Notes under the pieces: generated by a model
What the model saw: only the letters and a program-made list of their open reading frames with translations
Databases searched by the model: none
What the model was told of the DNA's origin: nothing
Shown here: piece after piece, positions 6,402 through 10,976 of the stretch
How positions within the stretch are numbered: position 1 is the stretch's first letter
Layout of the letters: each line of letters opens with the position of its first letter
Translations under genes and position numbers: made by a program
NCBI GenBank assembly: GCA_025453415.1
Contig: JALOQL010000023.1
Coordinates: forward strand, 1 to 10,976
DNA: 10,976 nucleotides
Direction: 5' to 3'
From: Minisyncoccota bacterium
GTDB taxonomy: Bacteria > Patescibacteriota > Minisyncoccia > Minisyncoccales > UBA5738

Positions 6402-6429
6402 TTGACTATTAATATTTGGTAGGTAAACT
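6402..6429 (+). promoter_or_regulatory. Possible promoter of the DUF5679 gene
   Basis: TTGACT (6402-6407) is followed after 16 bases by TAAACT (6424-6429). The -35 is good and the -10 is mediocre. About 90 bases of untranslated leader would precede ATG 6521. Confidence 0.4.
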
Positions 6430-6520
6430 ATAGAGAGATGGGGGAATAGGCTCAAAAGGTCGCTTGAGTGAAGCCGGTTTCTCTGGAATTAAGCTTAATC
6501 GTAAATAATTTTCAAACAAC

Positions 6521-6721
6521 ATGGCAACAACAGGTTATTGCGTTAAATGCAAGGCAAAGGATCGCGAAATGAACAACGTTCAGGTCGTCGAGATGAAGGG
6601 CAAGGGCGGCGCAACCCGCAAGGCGGCCACCGGCGAATGCGCGGTGTGCGGCACCAAGATGTACAAGATCCTTCCGAAGGATTTTCAACTGGAGACCGGA
6701 GACAACCAGGCAGCGGCGTAA
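6521..6721 (+). CDS. Small zinc-ribbon protein, DUF5679
   Basis: The 66-residue protein has YCVKCKAK near its N-terminus (Cys7, Cys10) and ECAVCGTKMYKI (39-50; Cys40, Cys43). These four cysteines suit one structural zinc. The pattern, with a basic Gly-Lys-rich hairpin between the pairs, matches the DUF5679 family, known from Patescibacteria, archaea and phages. Its molecular role is not known; nucleic-acid binding is a guess from fold and charge. The gene is monocistronic, between its own promoter-like region and the strong terminator at 6741-6770. There is no Shine-Dalgarno sequence. Confidence 0.88.
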   Translation: MATTGYCVKCKAKDREMNNVQVVEMKGKGGATRKAATGECAVCGTKMYKILPKDFQLETGDNQAAA

Positions 6722-6740
6722 TCATACAGCTTAAATTCAT

Positions 6741-6770
6741 AAAAGCGCCCCGTTTAGCGGGGCGCTTTTT
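6741..6770 (+). terminator. Intrinsic terminator after the DUF5679 gene
   Basis: AAAAGCGCCCCG (6741-6752) pairs over 12 bp with CGGGGCGCTTTT (6758-6769) around a five-base loop, ending in five T. Confidence 0.93.
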
Positions 6771-6776
6771 GGTATG

Positions 6777-6785
6777 TGCTAAGAT
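6777..6785 (+). promoter_or_regulatory. Extended -10 promoter for the metallo-beta-lactamase gene
   Basis: TGCTAAGAT is an extended -10 ending six bases before ATG 6792, the same spacing as at the CapA-like gene. No -35 or Shine-Dalgarno sequence is visible. A leaderless mRNA is likely if this promoter is used. Confidence 0.4.
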
Positions 6786-6791
6786 GGTCAA

Positions 6792-7664
6792 ATGGAGATT
6801 TCAAAGGGAAATAAAGCGGCAAGGTGGATGGTTTTTGCCCTGTTGCTGGCCAACCTTTTTGTCTGGCTGGCGCTGGCCGGAACAAGCCAAAACGAGCTGA
6901 TGGTCGATTTTTTTGACGTGGGCCAGGGTGATGCGGCTTTTGTGCGGCTGCCGCAGGGAACACAGATGCTGATCGACGGCGGCCCCGGGCAGGCGGTGTT
7001 GGAAAAACTGGGGAAAGCGATGCCGTTCTATGACCGGGAGATCGACTGGGTGATCCTGTCGCATCCGGACCGCGACCACGTCAACGGGTTGTTTGCCGTC
7101 CTGAAGAATTACCGGATAAAAAATATCGTCTGGTCGGGGATGCCGGGCGAGGCGGCCGAAGGTAAGGAGTGGATAAATGATGTGGCTAAAGAGGGTGCCA
7201 ATGTGATTTTGGCCGCGCCCGGAGAAAAGTTCGACCTGGGAAGCGATCCAAGTTGCTTTTTCGAAGTGTTGGCGCCGGCCGCGGCAATACCTTCCGGATC
7301 GGGTAATAATGACCTTTCGGTCGTGGTCAGGCTGGCTTATGGCGCGCGGAAGTTTTTGTTTACCGGAGATATCGCAGCCAAGGAGGGCCAAGCTTTGGAG
7401 AATATTTATCCGGGCCTGGCCGCCGATGTCCTGAAGGTGGCGCACCACGGCAGCAAATACGGGACCGACGGCGCGTTTTTGTCGGCTTTGGCGCCGGCCG
7501 CGGCCGTGATCTCGGTCGGGCAAGGCAATTCCTACGGCCACCCAAGTCCGGAAGTCTTGGAAATCCTGTCGGGATATGGTATTAAAACATTGAGAACCGA
7601 CCAGAACGGCGATATTTTATTTCGCACGGATGGCGAGCGTCTTTTTGTGCGGACACAACAATAA
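6792..7664 (+). CDS. ComEC-like metallo-beta-lactamase fold hydrolase, membrane anchored
   Basis: The 290-residue protein has one N-terminal hydrophobic helix (about residues 12-30) and a single metallo-beta-lactamase domain. Motifs are DVGQGDA (42-48), LIDGGPG (60-66), SHPDRDHVNG (90-99; metal ligands His91, Asp93, Asp95, His96), FTGDI (190-194), VAHHGSKYGT (216-225) and GNSYGHPSPEV (245-255). This set is the soluble C-terminal domain of ComEC, which degrades the non-transported DNA strand during uptake. Here it stands alone, without the ComEC channel, as in many bacteria. The domain is probably extracytoplasmic. The substrate is inferred to be a nucleic acid or phosphodiester, not shown. 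No terminator follows; repeats lie before the next gene. Confidence 0.9.
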   Translation: MEISKGNKAARWMVFALLLANLFVWLALAGTSQNELMVDFFDVGQGDAAFVRLPQGTQMLIDGGPGQAVLEKLGKAMPFYDREIDWVILSHPDRDHVNGLFAVLKNYRIKNIVWSGMPGEAAEGKEWINDVAKEGANVILAAPGEKFDLGSDPSCFFEVLAPAAAIPSGSGNNDLSVVVRLAYGARKFLFTGDIAAKEGQALENIYPGLAADVLKVAHHGSKYGTDGAFLSALAPAAAVISVGQGNSYGHPSPEVLEILSGYGIKTLRTDQNGDILFRTDGERLFVRTQQ

Positions 7665-7677
7665 ACATTGAACATTA

Positions 7678-7738
7678 AACTTTGAGCATTGACCGGATTT
7701 AAATGAATTTTTGTCAAAGTTCAAGGTTCAAAGTTCAA
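7678..7738. repeat. Short direct and inverted repeats between genes
   Basis: AACTTTGA (7678-7685) is inverted as TCAAAGTT at 7714-7721 and again at 7728-7735. The two later copies sit in CAAAGTTCAA direct repeats 14 bases apart. Either copy could form a stem with the first. No T-run follows, so a terminator is unlikely. Confidence 0.6.
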
Positions 7739-7750
7739 TAGTAGATATCT

Positions 7751-8824
7751 ATGGAGTTTCCAATATTTAAAACCAAGGAAGAAGGAAAAGACAAAAAATT
7801 CAACCTTACCGATCCCAAGGAGCGCAGCGATTATTTCTACTATAAAGCGGGGGAGGAAGTTGAAAAACTGAAGACTTTCGTCAAGGATAATACTTGCATC
7901 GTTTATCTTTTGGGCAAGAAAAACTCCGGCAAGGGGACTTATTCCAAGATGCTGGCCGAGCTTTTGGGCGATGACAAGCTGGAGCATTTTTCCGTGGGCG
8001 ACATGATTCGCGCCGTTTCCCGGGATATCAAAGATCCGGCCAAGAAGATCGAGCTGGAAATGTATCTGGAAAGAAACTATCGCGGCTGGATACCGGTGGA
8101 AAAACTGATCCCGGTGATCGAAGGCCGCGATACTTCGACCTTGCTGCCCACCGAGCTAATCCTGGCGCTGGTGAAGCGCGAGATCGCCAAACGTCCCCGG
8201 AAAACTATCTTCATTGACGGATTTCCGCGCGACATGGACCAGGTTTCCTATTCGCTGTTTTTCCGCGATCTGATCGGATTCCGCGATGACCCGGATGTGA
8301 TGGCGTTCATCGATGTGCCGACCAACGTGATCGCCGGCCGCATCGCCGGCCGCCGGATCTGCCCTGTTTGCAACACTTCCCGAAATTTGAACCTTTTGCC
8401 GACATTGAACGTCGGTTACGATGATGTGCTCAAAGAATATTACTTGATCTGCGACAATCCTTCCTGCACCGGTTATAATCGCCAGCGAATGGTGCCCAAG
8501 GAAGGCGACGAGCTGGGGATCGAGCCCATCCGCAAACGCCTGGAGATCGACCAGGCTCTCATGGAAAAGGCGATGGAGCTTTACGGCATTCCCAAGATCT
8601 ATATGCGCAACGCCATTCCCGTGGATGTGGCCAAGAATTACGTTGACGATTACGAGCTGACCATGGCTTACGATTACACCTATGATTCGTCGAGCCGCAA
8701 AGTGGACGTGCACGAAAAACCCTGGACCGTCAACGACGACAAAGGCGTGCCGTCGGTGAGCCTCCAAGCCCCGGCCGTGGCTGTGTCGCTGATAAAGCAG
8801 CTTACCAAGGCCTTGGGGCTGTAG
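7751..8824 (+). CDS. adk: Adenylate kinase-like nucleoside monophosphate kinase with N- and C-terminal extensions
   Basis: Adenylate kinases transfer phosphate between nucleotides to balance AMP, ADP and ATP. The P-loop is GKKNSGKGT (residues 55-63), the NMP-binding region follows at FSVGDMIR (80-87), and FIDGFPRDMDQ (154-164) is the conserved core motif. The LID has Arg-rich GRIAGRRICPVC and four cysteines (204, 207, 234, 239) for zinc. EPIRKRLEI (258-266) matches the family's RL helix. At 357 residues it is much longer than the usual 180-220. About 48 residues precede the P-loop strand, the LID is enlarged, and about 60 residues follow the core. A different nucleotide specificity is possible. 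There is no Shine-Dalgarno sequence; it ends at the terminator 8866-8887. Confidence 0.88.
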   Translation: MEFPIFKTKEEGKDKKFNLTDPKERSDYFYYKAGEEVEKLKTFVKDNTCIVYLLGKKNSGKGTYSKMLAELLGDDKLEHFSVGDMIRAVSRDIKDPAKKIELEMYLERNYRGWIPVEKLIPVIEGRDTSTLLPTELILALVKREIAKRPRKTIFIDGFPRDMDQVSYSLFFRDLIGFRDDPDVMAFIDVPTNVIAGRIAGRRICPVCNTSRNLNLLPTLNVGYDDVLKEYYLICDNPSCTGYNRQRMVPKEGDELGIEPIRKRLEIDQALMEKAMELYGIPKIYMRNAIPVDVAKNYVDDYELTMAYDYTYDSSSRKVDVHEKPWTVNDDKGVPSVSLQAPAVAVSLIKQLTKALGL

Positions 8825-8865
8825 AAACAGCAAGAAAGCAAGAAGCAAATATAGTGCGAAATCAG

Positions 8866-8887
8866 ACCCGGCGAAAGCCGGGTTTTG
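8866..8887 (+). terminator. Intrinsic terminator after the adenylate kinase gene
   Basis: ACCCGGC (8866-8872) pairs with GCCGGGT (8877-8883) around a GAAA tetraloop, followed by TTTTG. The same hairpin recurs at 9244-9266. Confidence 0.88.
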
Positions 8888-8926
8888 TCGCGTTAAAAAC
8901 GTATTAACAAAAACCTGAAAAAATCA

Positions 8927-8954
8927 TTGACAGGGGGGTACGTTAATGTAATTA
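8927..8954 (+). promoter_or_regulatory. Promoter in front of a candidate non-coding RNA
   Basis: A perfect TTGACA (8927-8932) is followed after 16 bases by TAATTA (8949-8954). Transcription would start near 8960 and meet the terminator at 9244-9266, with no convincing CDS between. Confidence 0.55.
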
Positions 8955-8959
8955 GTAAT

Positions 8960-9266
8960 TATAAAGGTCGTTAACCCGGTATTCGAGTCTGCATATCACA
9001 AGGAGTGTTGTCGGATTGGTTTTGCGGCGGAGCGTACGCGAAGCCGGAAACCGGTTGGCAATTCTTCAAAAATATGGGCGACGAAGACAAATAGCTTTTC
9101 GTAGCGAGCATCTCGTTGCGTTACGGCAAAATGGGCAATGGCGACAGAATATGAAAACAAGGCAATCGGACGGCAAGTCAAGTATCATTTGGGAGATTTT
9201 CGAGTGATACTTTGACCGCCACTAGATGCGCATCAAAAACCACAACCCGGCGAAAGCCGGGTTTTG
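8960..9266 (+). ncRNA. Candidate structured non-coding RNA of about 300 nt
   Basis: This otherwise gene-free stretch lies between a TTGACA promoter and an intrinsic terminator. Strong helices are visible. GTCAAGTATCA (9177-9187) pairs with TGATACTTTGAC (9205-9216) with one bulged base. GTAGCGAG near 9103-9110 pairs with CTCGTTGC through wobbles. CCGG-AAA-CCGG lies near 9043-9053. AACCCGG (8973-8979) could pair with CCGGGTT (9257-9263) and close the whole molecule, in competition with the terminator. Short ORFs exist here: 63 codons from TTG 9016 and 61 codons on the - strand (9181-8996). A third frame is open except for one TAG around 9104. None has a recognisable product, so an RNA gene or an eroded element is preferred. 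Confidence 0.45.
9244..9266 (+). terminator. Intrinsic terminator, second copy of the CCCGGCGAAAGCCGGG hairpin
   Basis: AACCCGGC (9244-9251) pairs with GCCGGGTT (9256-9263) around GAAA, followed by further T. It is nearly identical to the terminator at 8866-8887. Confidence 0.87.
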
Positions 9267-9315
9267 GCTTTGATTGGTTTGAACCGTAGTGAATTGCGGC
9301 GTTCGGGAAGCTTGT

Positions 9316-9334
9316 TTCGAAGCTTAGCTTCGAA
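9316..9334. repeat. Perfect 9-bp inverted repeat with TTCGA motifs
   Basis: TTCGAAGCT and AGCTTCGAA flank a single T (9316-9334). A further CTTCGA follows at 9341-9346, and GAAGCTT lies just before. It is about 60 bases upstream of a strong promoter. A dimeric-regulator site is possible; no T-run follows, so it is not a + strand terminator. Confidence 0.6.
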
Positions 9335-9391
9335 GTCTGGCTTCGATAAACTTTAGAGGTGGTTACAAGCTATTGGACCATTACGATAACC

Positions 9392-9420
9392 TTGACTTTT
9401 ACCTAAATTTATGTTATAAT
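9392..9420 (+). promoter_or_regulatory. Near-consensus sigma-70 promoter of the small membrane protein
   Basis: TTGACT (9392-9397), a 17-base spacer and a perfect TATAAT (9415-9420). The leader to ATG 9478 is about 50 bases and contains GGAAGGTG, a usable ribosome site (9464-9471). Confidence 0.85.
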
Positions 9421-9477
9421 TAAGCCGGAATTGGGGACAGTTGCAACCCAATTACTAAATTAGCGGAAGGTGTAAGA

Positions 9478-9786
9478 ATGACGAGTGGAATGAGCGATTT
9501 GTCTTTGCTTCTCTTTATCTTATTTGCGGTAATCTATATTGCCATAAATTATTTAAAGTATGGCAATATGGGAAATACGAATACGAAGGCAGCAAGGTTT
9601 ATAAACGAAAACCCCAGGAAGCATGCTTTGCTTAACGGGGTCACGGTTTCCTGCGCAGCATTATCTGCCTTTGATGAGAAACTTTTGTTCTTAATTTTGG
9701 TATTTGGTGCCGCGCTTTATTTCACGATATTCGCGGTCTGGAATGTTCGGAGTAAATGGGTGGAGAAATTAAAGGCGCAAGTCTGA
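9478..9786 (+). CDS. Small membrane protein with two predicted helices, function unknown
   Basis: The 102-residue protein begins at ATG 9478, preceded by GGAAGGTG with six bases spacing. It has a hydrophobic helix at about residues 9-26 (LLLFILFAVIYIAINYL) and another at about 69-89. Between them is a basic, polar segment with NENPRKHAL, and a charged tail (RSKWVEKLKAQV) follows. The lysines and arginines in the middle loop and tail suggest both may face the cytoplasm, which would need a third, weaker helix around 51-64. I recognise no family. It is monocistronic with one of the best promoters in the window, next to two candidate RNA genes. A toxin, holin-like or stress membrane protein is possible but not shown. 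Confidence 0.75.
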   Translation: MTSGMSDLSLLLFILFAVIYIAINYLKYGNMGNTNTKAARFINENPRKHALLNGVTVSCAALSAFDEKLLFLILVFGAALYFTIFAVWNVRSKWVEKLKAQV

Positions 9787-9919
9787 AATTTCTTCACCTT
9801 TCTCTGTTTTTATGGGCTAAATAACTTCAATATTTTAACAAATAATTTATAAAAATCTGTTTTTAAAGCGGCACAAATGGGCGGTTCATAGCAGATTAAT
9901 AATTGGGGATAAACCGCAT

Positions 9920-9947
9920 TTGACAGCGTTTGGGGGCTGGCTATACT
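9920..9947 (+). promoter_or_regulatory. Promoter of the candidate 6S-like RNA
   Basis: A perfect TTGACA (9920-9925), a 16-base spacer and TATACT (9942-9947). The start site would fall near 9953-9955, exactly where the closing stem of the folded RNA begins. Confidence 0.75.
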
Positions 9948-9952
9948 CAAAA

Positions 9953-10101
9953 TAACCCTGTGGTTAAAAAGTTTTCCAACACAAAATCCACGGGAGCCTG
10001 AAATTCTTCCGCGCCGTGGCGCAGGAGATTGGCACCCACCAGTACTTGTGGATTACTTTTTCGCAGGGTTACTAAAACAACGATCAGATGATCGTTTTTT
10101 T
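9953..10101 (+). ncRNA. Candidate rod-shaped non-coding RNA, 6S-like architecture
   Basis: The stretch has no CDS but folds into one long interrupted helix. Nested perfect stems pair TAACCCTG (9953-9960) with CAGGGTTA (10064-10071), AAAAAG (9966-9971) with CTTTTT (10056-10061), and AATCCAC (9985-9991) with GTGGATT (10048-10054). GGGAGCC (9992-9998) then pairs with GGCACCC (10031-10037), with one A-A mismatch. An apical hairpin (about 10005-10014 with 10019-10028, GCGC core) caps it. A 13-base 5' loop (9972-9984) and a 10-base 3' bulge (10038-10047) are the large openings. A closing stem at the transcript 5' end, central opening and apical stem recall 6S RNA, the RNA polymerase decoy. I cannot check sequence consensus, so identity is inference while the RNA gene itself is well supported. 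Confidence 0.6.
10079..10101 (+). terminator. Intrinsic terminator of the candidate 6S-like RNA
   Basis: AACGATC (10079-10085) pairs with GATCGTT (10090-10096) around AGAT, followed by a T-run through 10101. Confidence 0.88.
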
Positions 10102-10194
10102 AGTTATTGAAGTTTGCGGTTTTGTCGGTTGGAACACCAGGCAAAACAGGGATCGTTTGATGCCCGGCCAATTATCTTTCTTTTCTAAAAGTTG

Positions 10195-10247
10195 TATAAT
10201 TGGTTATCGGTAGGTTATCTCTAACTTTCCCGGCGCAAAAACGCCGG
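10195..10247 (+). promoter_or_regulatory. Possible promoter and leader hairpin upstream of the last ORFs
   Basis: TATAAT at 10195-10200 is a perfect -10 with only a weak -35 (TTATCT, 10172-10177, spacing 17). Downstream are the direct repeat GGTTATC (10202-10208 and 10213-10219) and a hairpin, CCGGCG (10230-10235) with CGCCGG (10242-10247). No T-run follows, so the hairpin is not a terminator. This is the last stretch that clearly belongs with the rest of the contig. Confidence 0.4.
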
Positions 10248-10257
10248 ACAGAAAAAT

Positions 10258-10821
10258 ATGTTATTAGGCTCAGAAAGTTGTCAAACCGGCAGAAGCCCAG
10301 AAAGTGCCATGCCGGATAGTTCCATAGAGGAAAGCGATCAAGCGGTTCCGGCTGCTGGCGCCGGTTTGGAGGCGCCGGCAAACCAGGCGGAGGCGCCGGC
10401 AAATTCAGCGGAAGCCCCAGACCCCTGGGTTGTAAAGAAGCTCGATGATCTCGCTTCCTGTTTGGATTTCGTGGCGCAAGGCGCAAAGGGGGCGGCAGTG
10501 CGGCGCAAACGCTACGGCGTCAATCCGTTCGACGCGGCGACCGTGGTGTCGCTCAGGCTCGCCTCGATGGGGTTGATGGCCGTCGATCCCTCGCGCGAGC
10601 GCGCCGACGAGATGCGGCGCATGATCGTCGAGAAGCCGGTGGCGGCGTTCGAGGGCCTGATCGCCTGCCAGCAGGCGTTCGCCGGCATGATGTTCGCCCC
10701 GCCCTGGCTGTGGCCCACACCATCCGGTGCGATCCATCGCCTGGCGCGGGCTGCGGCGACGCCGGCGGCGAAGCGCGTGCGCGCCAACGCCCGCCGGCTG
10801 CGGAAGAAGTCGCCGGGCTGA
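10258..10821 (+). CDS. Probably chimeric ORF: low-complexity N-terminus joined to an alphaproteobacterial phasin-like tail
   Basis: The 187-codon ORF has two unlike parts. Residues 1 to about 60 are Ala/Pro/Glu-rich with the repeat EAPAN and moderate GC. From about residue 75-80 codons become strongly GC-rich: bases 10741-10800 hold 51 G/C of 60 by hand count. The latter part (RRKRYGVNPFDAATVV..., then DEMRRMIVEKPVAAFEG, ending AKRVRANARRLRKK) resembles small alphaproteobacterial phasin-like proteins with an RRVRANARRL-type tail. The stop is seven bases before the next start, whose product looks like ZapE. A true single protein is possible, but an assembly join or contaminant inside this ORF is more likely. 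There is no Shine-Dalgarno sequence before ATG 10258. Confidence 0.45.
   Translation: MLLGSESCQTGRSPESAMPDSSIEESDQAVPAAGAGLEAPANQAEAPANSAEAPDPWVVKKLDDLASCLDFVAQGAKGAAVRRKRYGVNPFDAATVVSLRLASMGLMAVDPSRERADEMRRMIVEKPVAAFEGLIACQQAFAGMMFAPPWLWPTPSGAIHRLARAAATPAAKRVRANARRLRKKSPG
10368..10403 (+). repeat. 15-bp direct repeat, 21-bp period, inside the chimeric ORF
   Basis: GGAGGCGCCGGCAAA occurs at 10368-10382 and 10389-10403, encoding EAPANQA and EAPANSA, with a third degenerate unit EAPDPWV after it. Each contains the palindrome GGCGCC. Confidence 0.75.
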
Positions 10822-10828
10822 TCTGCCG

Positions 10829-10976
10829 ATGACGGCCGGGGTCATCGAAGCCTACGAGACGGAGATCGCGGCAGGCAGGCTCAAGCCTGACCCGGCGCAG
10901 CGCCGGATCGCCGCCGTGCTCGATCAGCTGGCCCGCGAACTCGACGGGTACACCATCGCCACCGGAAGGGGCGGGC
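10829..10976 (+). CDS. zapE: N-terminus of a cell division protein ZapE / AFG1-type ATPase (partial)
   Basis: Forty-nine codons are visible from ATG 10829 to the window end. IEAYETEIAAGRLKPDPAQ followed by IAAVLDQLARELDGY matches the N-terminus of ZapE/AFG1 proteins, which start with a Y-x-x-x-x-x-x-G-x-L-x-x-DPAQ helix pair before the P-loop ATPase core. The ATPase motifs lie beyond the window, so the call rests on this segment. GC-rich codon use matches the end of the preceding ORF and differs from everything before 10400. ZapE is a proteobacterial division factor and would be out of place in a Patescibacteria genome, which supports a foreign or misassembled contig end. Confidence 0.65.
   Translation, partial: MTAGVIEAYETEIAAGRLKPDPAQRRIAAVLDQLARELDGYTIATGRGG

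Noticed and set aside
8965..8996. tRNA-like T-arm (GGTATTCGAGTCTGC)
   Set aside because: The loop looks right but the flanking bases do not pair, and no acceptor or anticodon arm fits.
8996..9181. 61-codon ORF on the - strand and 63-codon ORF on the + strand (9016-9207)
   Set aside because: They overlap each other, start with alternative codons or without a ribosome site, and give no recognisable protein. The same DNA has strong RNA stems and a promoter-terminator pair, so an RNA gene is preferred.
10230..10247. Hairpin CCGGCG/CGCCGG considered as a terminator
   Set aside because: It is followed by ACAGAAAAATATG rather than a T-run. It is at most a leader hairpin.
10405..10845. - strand ORF of 146 codons in the GC-rich end
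   Set aside because: GC-rich DNA keeps antisense frames open. The + strand has the phasin-like tail and the ZapE start with coherent spacing.

Overview
The window looks like a piece of a Patescibacteria (CPR)-type bacterial genome. The evidence is its small, mostly single-gene or two-gene units, many start codons without a Shine-Dalgarno sequence, a DUF5679 zinc-ribbon protein, an archaeal-like SSEG variant of UppP, and a long zinc-LID nucleoside monophosphate kinase. This assignment is inferred from gene flavour. There is no rRNA, tRNA or other phylogenetic marker in the window.

Layout. Bases 1-143 are the tail of a gene ending in a winged helix. Bases 144-502 hold a short AT-rich tandem repeat and a possible structured RNA ending in a T-run. 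A membrane-anchored CapA-like metallophosphoesterase (503-1618) and an unrecognised protein (1667-2299) follow on the + strand, closed by a strong bidirectional terminator. On the - strand, ribE and ribH (3404 to 2349) form an operon headed by a clear FMN riboswitch and an intrinsic terminator. This is the best regulatory system in the window. A secreted protein of unknown function with a possible glycosidase-like fold (3697-4620) converges on a family II pyrophosphatase, ppaC (5571-4645). ppaC is divergent from uppP (5637-6389). DUF5679, a ComEC-like metallo-beta-lactamase and the adenylate kinase-like enzyme follow on the + strand.

The part from 8825 to 10257 is gene-poor. It contains two well-delimited candidate non-coding RNA genes. 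One (about 8960-9265) starts at a TTGACA promoter and ends at a terminator that also occurs, nearly identically, just upstream. The other (about 9953-10101) has a promoter, a long interrupted rod-like fold with a closing stem at the predicted transcription start, and a terminator. Its architecture recalls 6S RNA. Between them lies a small two-helix membrane protein with a near-consensus promoter.

From roughly 10440-10500 to the end, base composition shifts to very GC-rich. The genes there look alphaproteobacterial: a phasin-like small protein tail and the start of zapE. This is most simply a chimeric assembly join or a contaminating contig end, and less likely a recent transfer. Anything bridging this boundary, including the 187-residue ORF at 10258-10821, should be treated as suspect.

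Functionally, the clear genes are housekeeping: flavin synthesis (ribE, ribH), phosphate and lipid-carrier recycling (ppaC, uppP), nucleotide phosphorylation (adk-like) and cell-surface or DNA-uptake type enzymes (CapA-like, ComEC-like). I see no defence system, CRISPR array or insertion sequence.
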